A stretch of DNA of 32,577 bases from an uncultured Lachnospiraceae bacterium (GTDB lineage Bacteria > Bacillota > Clostridia > Lachnospirales > Lachnospiraceae): positions 26,427 to 59,003 of the forward strand of contig CACYHD010000017.1 of the NCBI GenBank assembly GCA_902774125.1, written 5' to 3'. Positions 1 through 7,458 of this stretch are shown piece after piece. The notes below the pieces were generated by a model. The model did not search any database. It had not been told where the DNA came from and was given only the letters and a program-made list of their open reading frames with translations. Made by a program: the position numbers and the translations under genes. Numbering within the stretch: position 1 is the first letter of the stretch; the number at the start of each line of letters is the position of its first letter.

Positions 1-138
1 TGCGTTGCAGCGGTTGCATCTATTAAGAGAGAACTAGGTAAGAAATGGGCGTTGTGCGTTGTTTTGTGGCAATGCGCTATTGCATGGCTAGTTGCACTAG
101 TAGTCAAGCTTATTGGAATGGCAATAGGAGGTTTCTAA
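1..138 (+). CDS. feoB: Ferrous iron transporter FeoB, C-terminal end (partial)
   Basis: The frame is open from base 1 and ends at TAA 136-138, giving the last 45 residues of a membrane protein; the start lies outside the window. Visible are a cytosolic turn (residues 8-15, IKRELGKK) and a terminal hydrophobic helix (WALCVVLWQCAIAWLVALVV) ending in a short glycine-rich tail. This is the usual end of FeoB, the G-protein-coupled Fe2+ importer of the plasma membrane. The strongest support is the neighbour: the next gene starts on the base after the stop codon and encodes a FeoB-associated Cys-rich peptide. The identification is inferred from this fragment and context, because the GTPase domain is not in view. 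Confidence 0.75.
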   Translation, partial: CVAAVASIKRELGKKWALCVVLWQCAIAWLVALVVKLIGMAIGGF

Positions 139-282
139 ATGAATGTTTGGGATTTTATTGTTTTTGCAATTGTTGTTCTAATCGTAATCGGTGCTATTAC
201 GGTGTATGTTAGAAGTCGCAAAAACGGCAGTGGCTGTTGTAATGATTGCAGCAAATGTAATGATTGTACAAATAAAAAATAA
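139..282 (+). CDS. FeoB-associated Cys-rich membrane peptide
   Basis: A 47-residue protein whose ATG follows the feoB stop with no gap; the ribosome site AGGAGG lies inside the feoB end at 127-132. Residues 4-24 form one membrane helix. They are followed by a basic stop (RSRK) and a cysteine-rich tail, CCNDCSKCNDC, with five cysteines. The layout (short N-terminus, one helix, cytosolic Cys cluster, directly after feoB) matches the FeoB-associated Cys-rich family (Pfam FeoB_associated). Its role is not firmly established; binding or relaying iron at the FeoB pore, in the manner of FeoC, is the usual proposal. It is too short for most ORF callers. Confidence 0.85.
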   Translation: MNVWDFIVFAIVVLIVIGAITVYVRSRKNGSGCCNDCSKCNDCTNKK

Positions 283-289
283 GATTTTT

Positions 290-313
290 AACCAGCATAT
301 ATATGCTGGTTTT
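290..313 (+). terminator. Terminator after the feo operon
   Basis: A perfect 22-base palindrome (AACCAGCATAT / ATATGCTGGTT, 290-311) follows eight bases after the stop codon and runs into TTT. It separates the feo genes from the next promoter. The T-run is short, so its efficiency is uncertain. Confidence 0.7.
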
Positions 314-340
314 ATGATGCAAAAAAAGTGTGGTTTTTGA

Positions 341-379
341 TTCTAATGTATCTTTAATGTTTCTGTTATATAATATACT
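341..379 (+). promoter_or_regulatory. Direct-repeat operator and promoter of the CotH gene (site 1)
   Basis: CTAATGT at 343-349 is repeated as TTAATGT at 354-360, exactly 11 bp on. TATAAT (369-374) and TATACT (374-379) follow as -10 candidates, and no good -35 is present because the second repeat occupies that position. The same arrangement occurs at 10438, 12619 and 15555. In-phase 11-bp direct repeats replacing the -35 are typical of sites for OmpR/PhoB-type activators. A second TATAAT at 392-397 could be an additional start. Confidence 0.6.
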
Positions 380-436
380 AGTTCTGTATGTTATAATATA
401 TTCAGCACAATAATAAGCAACGGAAAGGAAAAGAAT

Positions 437-3400
437 ATGTTTAAGAAAATGAAACAAAAATTAACAATGCTTCTTGCGCTGTTAATGGCTTTGACTATGA
501 TTCCTCAAGGCCCAATAGCAGCTGGCAATTTGGATGATTATTACGATTATTATTCAGAAGATGTTGAACCGGTAGATCCGGCGGTATTTATGGAAGATTT
601 GATTGATGAGGCCAAGTCTCTTGGTGTGCCTGATGCTTTCTATCGACACAACTTGGGAACAGAGTATGCGGAAGGCAATCTTCTTGAACCTGTAACTGAT
701 CTTTTGGACGGGGAAGAAGCGCCTACAATCAATATGTCTATGTTCACAACAAATGACGGTGAAGACGGATTGCTTATCAACAAGATTGATACAGGTGTCC
801 TCGCAAGAACTAAGTTCGACTTGGGCGAATATGATTTTGACGACTTGGATGCTGGAAATTTGGTTTATAACATGATTGCCAAAAAGACTCTCAAAGGAAC
901 AGCATACCTATTTTGGGGAGATGAAACAGATCCTTTCGTTTCGTTCAAAATCAAGAGATGCGTCAATGACGACTGGGAAAAAACAATCAACAAAGTTGTT
1001 AATGTTTTTAACTCAGGTTTAAGTGGAAAACAGCACATTTACCTAAAGTTTATTGCTGATAGTGCTTTGGATGAAGATGAAAATATTATTCCGGTTTCAG
1101 GTGTGAAGGGAAATCTTTTCCTATCAAGTATTTTCTTTACTGAGGGAAGTACACCTGTAGTTGATTTTTCGTTGGATAATGAAATCTCTACTATCGACAA
1201 AGTTAACGGCTCTGAGCTACATACAGTTATGGCTTGTGGTGACATGAATATTAATGTTCCTGATGACTATAAGTCCGAGTTTACAGGTAAGTCTGTAGCA
1301 AGTGGATCTTATGAAATGGAATATATTAGAGGAAGAGGTAACTCAACATGGCTTGTTGACAAAAAGCCTTACAAGATTAAACTTGAAAAATCCTCTGATT
1401 TGTTCGGCATGGGTAAGAGCAAACATTGGGTTTTACTTGCTAATTATTATGACTATTCACTAATTAGAAATAGAATGACATTTGACTTGGGAAGACAAAT
1501 GGGCATGGAATATACACCTAAGAGTGTAAGTGTTGATGTAATAATGGATGGAGAATATTACGGAAGCTACCAGCTTTCACAGCACGTTCGTATAGGTAAG
1601 GGTAATATTGATATTGATGATATTGAAGACCTTGAGCCTACTGAAGTGCCAGAAATAACAGGTGGTTACTTGCTATCTATGGGAACTTCATGGCTTGTCG
1701 AAGAGGACGAGGAAGAAATTCCTTGGATTAACACTGACGAAGCAAGATTCAGAATTGAAAAACCAGAATATTCTGCTGATTATTCTGAAGAATCCAAGCA
1801 AGCGCAGATAGGTTATCTGAATGGATATTTTGCTGACTTAGAAAGTTTAATCAAGGCCACAAATGATGATGATCCTGATAACGATACAATTGATGGCAAA
1901 ACATGGCGTGATTATATGGACGAGCAGTCCTATATAGATTATTATTTGTTCCAGGAGTTCTCACTTAACGGAGATGCTTATTCTTCTGGAAGTACATATT
2001 TGTACAAGAAACGTGAAGGTAAGGTGTACTGGGGACCATTGTGGGACTTTGACTTTGTTGCTTGGGCAGCTGACAGTACTAACTATCTAGCTGATTCAGG
2101 TGCAGAGGGATTTGGCTTTGGTGAAAGTAATCCATGGTTTACTACATTGATTAAAAGTGATGAAGAATTCAAGCAGCATGTCATCGAAAGATGGAATGTT
2201 TTCAAAGGATATCTTGAAGCAGCCATCGCAGATGGTGGTTTGTTAGACCAGTACAAACAACAAACATATTATTCAGCTCTTGCTAATTATCAGGTTAGAG
2301 GCTCATATCTAATGGGCGGCCAAGGATATTGGGGTGGCGGAATCGATCTTGTTGATGATGACGGCAATCCTTATACTCTCAACTATACTAATGAGATGGA
2401 GCGACTAAAGAAATTTATCAGAGCTAGAATAGATTGGGTTGACGCAAATATCGACACAATCGATGAACAAACAGGTGGATATTCTGTTAAGGATCCTGTT
2501 AAGTTTTACGTAGATGACCAGGTTGTCGCAGAGGTACATGAAGTGGAAGATGGTTATCGTCTTATTGAGGATGAGATTCCAGCTGATCCAGTTAAAGAAG
2601 GCTTATACTTCGTTGGATGGTTCTACATAGATGAAGATGGTAAGGAAGTTAAGTTTTCTAAAGATGACTGGCCATATCGCTATGATGATGATATAGAAGA
2701 ATATGTACCATGTGATGTTCATGCTAAGTTCAAAAAAGAATCAGAGATTGTTGACGTACAAGATATATCATTTACTAGAACAAGATTATATGTTCCTGGA
2801 GATTCATATGCTGTAACAGGAAAATCTGAAGAATATTTCGAATCAACATCAATTGATTTGAGTGAGTATCTCAATATTGTTCCATTTGATGCTGACTATG
2901 GTGAAATCAAGTGGTTCAAAAAGAATGAGTCAGATCCATGGGAAATTAATAGTAAGGGAGAAGTAGATATTACTTCATTTGGTGAGTACGTATTCTGTTG
3001 CCAGATTGGTGATAAGACTGCTTCAATTGAAGTTAACTCCTTTGATTACAGTGATGAGGTAGAAGTTGGTATTGAAGATATAAGAGTTGGCGATACTCTT
3101 GAATTGAAAGAAGGCGAGTATGGCATGCTTGACTACGGATTTAAGAAGCCTAAAAACGTTGCTTACTACGCATACGATGGATTTACTTTCAAACCAATTG
3201 ATTCTCAAATGGTAGATGTCAACAACAACGGAGTAGTATTCGCCAAAAAAGCTGGTATTACTCAGGTATTGACTATTTATCCTTCAGGGGAAGATGTAGA
3301 TGTTAAGCTTACAACTATCATCATAAAGGGCGAAGAAGAAACAACAACTGCTAAGGATGATTCTAAGAAAGATGAACCTAAGAAAGAAGCTTTGAAGCCT

Positions 3401-3838
3401 GGTGCTACATTCACTGATGGAACATACAACTATAAGGTGACTAAGTCAGGAACAGTTGACGGTAAGACTGCAGGAAATGTTTCTGTAATAGGACTTAAGA
3501 ATAAGTCTGTTAAAAACATTAAAATCGCTAACAGAGTTGTATATGATAATATCCCATATAATGTTACACAGATAGCTAACAAAGCCTTCTACAAAAACAA
3601 GAAGATTAAAAAAGCTACAATTGGTAAGAATGTAACAAAGATTGGCTCTAAGGCATTCTACTTAGCTAACAAGTTAACTAAGGTAACAATTTCTTCAACT
3701 AAGATTAAAACAATAGGCAAAAATGCATTCAGAAGAAAGAAATGCAAGAAGCTTACATTCAAGGTTAAAAAGTCTAAGAAGAAGTCTTATAAGAAGAAAT
3801 TAAAGAAAGCTAAGACTAACAAATTCAAAGTTAAATAA
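437..3838 (+). CDS. Secreted CotH-type kinase with BspA-like LRR and Lys-rich tail
   Basis: A 1133-residue exported protein. Residues 1-29 are a signal peptide (basic start, hydrophobic core, IAA cleavage region). The CotH kinase domain spans about 250-700: RGRGNSTW at 298-305 followed by KPYKIKL, SLIRNRM with Arg344-Asn345-Arg346, a DVIMDGEYYGSYQLSQ stretch, and GPLWDFD at 533-539, the acidic metal/ATP site of this atypical protein-kinase-fold family. An InlB/Flg_new-like repeat (VGWFY...HAKF) lies near 700-760. A charged Thr/Lys/Glu linker follows at about 966-985, then BspA-type LRR_5 repeats (NKAFYKNKKIKKATIG, SKAFYLANKLTKVTI), and the end is extremely lysine-rich. There is no sortase motif; the cationic tail could hold it to the wall. 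Ribosome site GGAAAGGAAAAG precedes ATG 437. Known CotH proteins phosphorylate Ser/Thr; the substrate here is unknown. It is transcribed alone, behind operator site 1. Confidence 0.88.
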   Translation: MFKKMKQKLTMLLALLMALTMIPQGPIAAGNLDDYYDYYSEDVEPVDPAVFMEDLIDEAKSLGVPDAFYRHNLGTEYAEGNLLEPVTDLLDGEEAPTINMSMFTTNDGEDGLLINKIDTGVLARTKFDLGEYDFDDLDAGNLVYNMIAKKTLKGTAYLFWGDETDPFVSFKIKRCVNDDWEKTINKVVNVFNSGLSGKQHIYLKFIADSALDEDENIIPVSGVKGNLFLSSIFFTEGSTPVVDFSLDNEISTIDKVNGSELHTVMACGDMNINVPDDYKSEFTGKSVASGSYEMEYIRGRGNSTWLVDKKPYKIKLEKSSDLFGMGKSKHWVLLANYYDYSLIRNRMTFDLGRQMGMEYTPKSVSVDVIMDGEYYGSYQLSQHVRIGKGNIDIDDIEDLEPTEVPEITGGYLLSMGTSWLVEEDEEEIPWINTDEARFRIEKPEYSADYSEESKQAQIGYLNGYFADLESLIKATNDDDPDNDTIDGKTWRDYMDEQSYIDYYLFQEFSLNGDAYSSGSTYLYKKREGKVYWGPLWDFDFVAWAADSTNYLADSGAEGFGFGESNPWFTTLIKSDEEFKQHVIERWNVFKGYLEAAIADGGLLDQYKQQTYYSALANYQVRGSYLMGGQGYWGGGIDLVDDDGNPYTLNYTNEMERLKKFIRARIDWVDANIDTIDEQTGGYSVKDPVKFYVDDQVVAEVHEVEDGYRLIEDEIPADPVKEGLYFVGWFYIDEDGKEVKFSKDDWPYRYDDDIEEYVPCDVHAKFKKESEIVDVQDISFTRTRLYVPGDSYAVTGKSEEYFESTSIDLSEYLNIVPFDADYGEIKWFKKNESDPWEINSKGEVDITSFGEYVFCCQIGDKTASIEVNSFDYSDEVEVGIEDIRVGDTLELKEGEYGMLDYGFKKPKNVAYYAYDGFTFKPIDSQMVDVNNNGVVFAKKAGITQVLTIYPSGEDVDVKLTTIIIKGEEETTTAKDDSKKDEPKKEALKPGATFTDGTYNYKVTKSGTVDGKTAGNVSVIGLKNKSVKNIKIANRVVYDNIPYNVTQIANKAFYKNKKIKKATIGKNVTKIGSKAFYLANKLTKVTISSTKIKTIGKNAFRRKKCKKLTFKVKKSKKKSYKKKLKKAKTNKFKVK

Positions 3839-3894
3839 TTGCTTTTATTAAGTATATTTAACGGAAAAATTAATAAAATATTTTTATAAAAAAC

Positions 3895-3939
3895 TATCAA
3901 GCATATGTTATAAATTTATGTTATAATGTATGCTTGATA
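3895..3939 (+). promoter_or_regulatory. Promoter flanked by an 11-bp inverted repeat, upstream of the Fe-S operon
   Basis: TATCAAGCATA (3895-3905) and its exact complement TATGCTTGATA (3929-3939) enclose 23 bases that contain TATAAT (3922-3927). The left arm falls in the -35 region and the right arm at the likely start of transcription. That geometry suits a dimeric repressor sitting across the promoter. A terminator for the CotH gene is less likely, because the loop is long and no T-run follows the right arm. The regulator is not identifiable. Confidence 0.5.
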
Positions 3940-3998
3940 TTATTTATTAAGCAAAAAATCATATGAACAAATAAACATCCGATTAAAAGGAGAGAGCA

Positions 3999-4745
3999 AT
4001 GCTTGAATTAAAAAATGTTTCATATTCAGTAGAAGAAGATAATAGTGAAGTAACTATCCTTAAGGACGTTAATCTCACTGTCCCTGATAACAAGTTGGTT
4101 GTTATTACAGGACCTAACGGTGGTGGTAAATCCACATTGGCTAAGCTTATCGCCGGTGTTTTGGTTCCTACTGGTGGACAGATTCTTTTTAACGGCGTGG
4201 ATATTACTAATATGTCTATTACAGATAGAGCTAAGCTTGGAATTGGATTTGCATTCCAGCAACCAGTAAGATTCAAAGGAATACAAGTTTTTGACCTTAT
4301 AAAACTAGCAACGGGCAAACAACTTTCAATGGACAATGCATGCAAGTATTTGTCTGCTGTTGGATTGTGCGCTAGAGACTACATTAATCGTGAAGTAAAC
4401 GCTAGTCTATCTGGTGGCGAGCTAAAAAGAATTGAGATTGCCACAGTTCTTGCTAAAAAGTCAGCTTTGTCTGTTTTTGACGAACCGGAAGCAGGTATCG
4501 ATCTTTGGAGTTTCCAGAACTTAATAAAAGTTTTTGAAAAAATGAGAAAAGATATTGTAGATAGTTCTATAATTATTATTTCTCACCAAGAGCGTATTCT
4601 AGACATTGCAGATGAACTCATTGTTATTAAAGACGGAAGTGTGATTAAGCAAGGCGCTAAGGATGAAGTGATGCCTACACTTAACGGCACAGAGTCAGCT
4701 GTCAAGGAGTGCAATAAGAGTGCAGAGTGGAAAGGAGAAGCATAA
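3999..4745 (+). CDS. sufC: Fe-S assembly ATPase, SufC family (SmsC type)
   Basis: A 248-residue soluble ABC ATPase, the usual SufC length. It has Walker A GPNGGGKS at 38-45, the signature LSGGE at 137-141 continuing into LKR, Walker B VFDEPE with Asp161-Glu162, the D-loop AGID and the switch histidine in IIISHQE. DEPEAGID is the SufC form of Walker B, as opposed to that of nutrient importers. It powers conformational change in the SufB-like scaffold encoded directly after it (stop TAA at 4743-4745, next ATG at 4746). Ribosome site AAAGGAGAG precedes ATG 3999. No sufD, sufS or sufU lies in the window, so this is the reduced two-gene layout called SMS (SmsCB) in archaea and some Clostridia. A cysteine desulfurase must be encoded elsewhere, if one is used. 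Confidence 0.9.
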   Translation: MLELKNVSYSVEEDNSEVTILKDVNLTVPDNKLVVITGPNGGGKSTLAKLIAGVLVPTGGQILFNGVDITNMSITDRAKLGIGFAFQQPVRFKGIQVFDLIKLATGKQLSMDNACKYLSAVGLCARDYINREVNASLSGGELKRIEIATVLAKKSALSVFDEPEAGIDLWSFQNLIKVFEKMRKDIVDSSIIIISHQERILDIADELIVIKDGSVIKQGAKDEVMPTLNGTESAVKECNKSAEWKGEA

Positions 4746-5672
4746 ATGATTCAATTAGATGAAATCCAAAAAAGATTATTAACAGAAGTTGCGGACCTTC
4801 ACTCAGTTCCTGAAGGTGCATATAATATCCGTTCTAACAGTAAGGCTATCGCTAGAGAATCTACAGCTAATATTGACATCGTTCCACGTGAAGGTGGTGA
4901 TGGCATCGATATACACATTAAAGAAGGAACTAAAAACGAGAGTGTTCACATTCCAGTTGTTATGACACAAAGTGGTCTTAGCGAAAAAGTATACAATGAC
5001 TTTTATGTTGGAGACAACTGCGATGTAGTTATCGTGGCTGGATGTGGTATTGATAACTGCGGTCCTGAAGATTCAGAGCATGACGGTATTCACAGATTTT
5101 TTGTCGGCAAAAATTCTAGAGTTAAGTATGTAGAAAAACATTATGGCTCAGGAGATGGCAAGGGAAAAAGAATTCTCAATCCTGTTACAGAAGTAACAAT
5201 GAAAGATGACAGCACTATGGAAATGGAAATGGTGCAGATCAAAGGTGTTGATGACACTAACAGAAAAACTGTTGCTAAGCTCGGTGCGGGTTCTAAGCTA
5301 ATTGTTAGAGAAAGACTTATGACACACGGCGAGCAGACTGCGTTAAGTTCTTATGATGTAATACTTGACGGTGAAGGTTCAAGTGCTGATATTGTAAGTC
5401 GTTCTGTTGCAAGAGATCAGTCTTATCAGAAACTTGATCTTAAGATTGTTGGTAATGCTGCCTGCTCAGGACATACAGAATGTGATTCTATTATTATGGA
5501 TAACGGTAAGGTTTTGGCAGTGCCACAGCTTGAGGCTAACAATGTTGATGCTGCGCTTGTTCACGAGGCCGCAATTGGAAAGATTGCAGGAGAACAGATT
5601 ATTAAGCTTATGACATTAGGACTTACAGAAGCAGAGGCAGAAGAGCAGATTATCAACGGATTTTTGAAATAA
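4746..5672 (+). CDS. sufB: Fe-S assembly scaffold, single SufB/SufD-like protein (SmsB type)
   Basis: A 308-residue protein, far shorter than canonical SufB (about 470) and without the long N-terminal helical part. The right-handed beta-helix core is recognisable. The C-terminal signature is clear: ACSGHTECDSIIM, then ALVHEAAIGKIAGEQI and LMTLGLTEAEAEEQII. This matches the SufB/D end that binds SufC and carries the conserved HEA histidine/glutamate. Further cysteines sit in AGCGIDNCG (near 96-103) and ACSGHTEC, possible cluster or sulfur ligands. It is coupled to the ATPase gene with no gap and the pair ends at the hairpin 5685-5716. Known SmsB proteins assemble with two SmsC. Whether it should be called B or D is not decidable, because the SMS version predates that split. 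Confidence 0.82.
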   Translation: MIQLDEIQKRLLTEVADLHSVPEGAYNIRSNSKAIARESTANIDIVPREGGDGIDIHIKEGTKNESVHIPVVMTQSGLSEKVYNDFYVGDNCDVVIVAGCGIDNCGPEDSEHDGIHRFFVGKNSRVKYVEKHYGSGDGKGKRILNPVTEVTMKDDSTMEMEMVQIKGVDDTNRKTVAKLGAGSKLIVRERLMTHGEQTALSSYDVILDGEGSSADIVSRSVARDQSYQKLDLKIVGNAACSGHTECDSIIMDNGKVLAVPQLEANNVDAALVHEAAIGKIAGEQIIKLMTLGLTEAEAEEQIINGFLK

Positions 5673-5684
5673 AAATTATTATAG

Positions 5685-5716
5685 GCCGTAGTAAATTAAT
5701 AACAATTTGCTACGGC
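5685..5716 (+). terminator. Stem-loop after the Fe-S operon
   Basis: GCCGTAGTAAATT (5685-5697), loop AATAAC, and AATTTGCTACGGC (5704-5716) form a 13-bp stem with one G-U pair. It starts 12 bases after the scaffold stop. No T-run follows, so it may be a weak terminator or an mRNA 3' end stabiliser. Confidence 0.55.
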
Positions 5717-5720
5717 TCTG

Positions 5721-5729
5721 TGCTACAAT
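5721..5729 (+). promoter_or_regulatory. Likely extended -10 of thyA-folA
   Basis: TGCTACAAT is a TGn-extended -10 placed about 30 bases before the thyA ATG. No convincing -35 exists at 17 bp, which an extended -10 can tolerate. The upstream hairpin ends five bases before it. Confidence 0.4.
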
Positions 5730-5758
5730 AGAACAAGAATATAACAATTGGAGGGAAT

Positions 5759-6604
5759 ATGAGTTACGCAGATAAAGTATTTGTGGATATGTGTAAGGAC
5801 ATTCTAGCTAACGGTACAGATACCAAAGGCGAGAAGGTTAGACCTAAATGGGACGATGGCTCTTACGCATATACTATTAAGAAGTTTGGTGTAGTTAATC
5901 GCTATGACCTAAAAAAAGAATTTCCAGCTATGACTCTTAGAAAAACAGGATTCAAGAGCTGTGTTGATGAGGTGTTGTGGATTTGGCAAAAAAAATCTAA
6001 CAATGTTGGCGAACTTAATTCTCACATTTGGGATGCATGGGCAGATGAAAATGGTTCTATAGGCAAGGCTTATGGATATCAAATGAGTGTTAAACATCAT
6101 TATAAAGAAGGTGATATGGACCAGGTAGACAGAGTTCTATATGATCTCAAAAACAATCCGTACAGCCGCCGTATTATGACTAACATTTATGTTCATCAGG
6201 ATTTGCATGAAATGAATTTGTATCCATGTGCTTACTCAATGACGTTTAATGTTACTAAGAATGAGGAGACAGGCAAGCTTGTACTTAATGGCATGCTCAA
6301 CCAGCGATCACAGGATATACTTACAGCTAACAACTGGAATGTATGTCAGTATGCGGCACTTGTTCATATGTTTGCACAAGTTAACGACATGGAAGTTGGT
6401 GAGTTCGTTCATGTTATTGCGGATGCGCATATCTATGACAAGCATGTGCCTCTTGTTGAAGAACTAATAACTAGAGAGCAGCATCCGGCACCAAAGCTTT
6501 GGATTAACCCGGAAATAAAAGATTTCTATGATTTCACACCAGATGATCTCAAGTTGATAGATTATGAGACAGGACCACAAATCAAAATTCCTGTTGCAGT
6601 ATAA
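5759..6604 (+). CDS. thyA: Thymidylate synthase (ThyA)
   Basis: A 281-residue enzyme that methylates dUMP to dTMP using 5,10-methylene-tetrahydrofolate and releases dihydrofolate. The catalytic cysteine is Cys157 in LYPCAY. The nucleotide-binding stretch NQRSQD, the NNWNVCQYAALVHM helix and HVIADAHIYDKHVP are all present. Length and the end (LWINPEIKDFYDFTPDDL...PVAV) match the B. subtilis/phage phi3T ThyA type more closely than the 264-residue E. coli type. The residue after the catalytic Cys is Ala, not His, a common feature of this branch. GGAGGG (5750-5755) sits directly before the ATG at 5759. The next gene, folA, starts 20 bases after the stop and recycles the dihydrofolate produced here. 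Confidence 0.95.
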   Translation: MSYADKVFVDMCKDILANGTDTKGEKVRPKWDDGSYAYTIKKFGVVNRYDLKKEFPAMTLRKTGFKSCVDEVLWIWQKKSNNVGELNSHIWDAWADENGSIGKAYGYQMSVKHHYKEGDMDQVDRVLYDLKNNPYSRRIMTNIYVHQDLHEMNLYPCAYSMTFNVTKNEETGKLVLNGMLNQRSQDILTANNWNVCQYAALVHMFAQVNDMEVGEFVHVIADAHIYDKHVPLVEELITREQHPAPKLWINPEIKDFYDFTPDDLKLIDYETGPQIKIPVAV

Positions 6605-6624
6605 ATTGAAAGGTTGGTATAGTT

Positions 6625-7113
6625 ATGAATTTGATTGTAGCAGTAGATAAGAACTGGGCTATAGGAGCTAACAATGATCTTCTTATTAGCATTCCAGAAG
6701 ATATGCAGTATTTCAAAGAAAAAACAATGGGCAAAGTCGTTATAATGGGAAAGAACACACTAGATAGTTTCCCAGGTGCTAAGCCACTTAAAAACAGAAC
6801 TAACATTGTGATTGCTCTTGAAACAGATTACAAGGTGGACGGAGCAACAGTTGTTTATACACTAGAAGACTTTATTAAAGAAGCTGAAAAATATCCAAGT
6901 GAAGATGTATTTGTAATTGGTGGAGGAAGTATTTACAAGCAGATGTTGCCATATTGCGATACATGCTATATCACTTACATTAACCACGAGTTTGAGGCTG
7001 ACACATATATTCCTAACCTAGATGAGATGGACGAGTGGTACATAGCTGATGAAAGTGAAGAGTATACTCACGAAGATATGACATATACTTTTAGAACATA
7101 CAAGCGCAAATAA
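6625..7113 (+). CDS. folA: Dihydrofolate reductase
   Basis: A 162-residue protein, the standard bacterial DHFR length. It reduces dihydrofolate to tetrahydrofolate with NADPH. Visible motifs are WAIG near residue 10 (M20 loop), the IPEDMQYFK helix holding the active-site acidic residue, GKVVIMGKNTLDS (NADPH binding), and FVIGGGSIYKQML, the second nucleotide-binding loop with the Gly-Gly pair. It follows thyA in the same operon, an arrangement that couples the use and regeneration of folate. Ribosome site AAAGG precedes the ATG. The operon ends at the hairpin 7133-7162. Confidence 0.95.
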   Translation: MNLIVAVDKNWAIGANNDLLISIPEDMQYFKEKTMGKVVIMGKNTLDSFPGAKPLKNRTNIVIALETDYKVDGATVVYTLEDFIKEAEKYPSEDVFVIGGGSIYKQMLPYCDTCYITYINHEFEADTYIPNLDEMDEWYIADESEEYTHEDMTYTFRTYKRK

Positions 7114-7132
7114 TAATTATTATATTTAGCAT

Positions 7133-7162
7133 AAAAGAGCATTCTATATAGAATGTTCTTTT
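7133..7162 (+). terminator. Terminator of thyA-folA
   Basis: AAAAGAGCATTCTA and TAGAATGTTCTTTT pair over 14 positions with one G-U pair. The right arm ends in TTTT, 49 bases after the folA stop. Confidence 0.75.
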
Positions 7163-7458
7163 ATTATGCATATAAAAATGACAAAATATACAGGGTGTCA
7201 AAATTCGTGTAAGTTACTAATTTTAGATAAAAAAGTCCACTTTTTGACAGGTCTCTAAAAAAAGACACCACCCTTCGAAAAACACTCCTTTTTTGGCGTT
7301 GCAATCAATGCTATTTTTTTATCAGCAAAACACGGAGACAATATATTGCATAATCATGAATATCATTTTTTACGGATCCGGCGGTATTCAATGAGCAATG
7401 TCATGTGAGCTACAATTAAATAATATTTTTAGTCGTAAAGACGGGAGGAAAATTGAAG
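7163..7458 (+). other. Intergenic leader upstream of the glucanase, no gene
   Basis: About 295 bases without a supported gene. It holds a small inverted pair, GGTGTC (7194-7199) and GACACC (7264-7269), and several A/T runs. TACAAT at about 7411-7416 is the best -10 candidate and lacks a clear -35. A 26-codon frame at 7178-7258 has no ribosome site and is not called. The glucanase ribosome site GGGAGG is at 7443-7448. The sequence does not contain the CTAATGT direct repeat found near other surface-protein genes, so this gene is probably under separate control. Confidence 0.4.

Noticed and set aside
3983-4345. Antisense frame of 120 codons over the SufC gene
   Set aside because: Mirror frame of an ATPase gene with intact Walker motifs; no expression signals.
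7178-7258. A 26-codon frame between folA and the glucanase gene
   Set aside because: No ribosome site, begins directly after the terminator, and its residues show no pattern of a membrane or secreted peptide.
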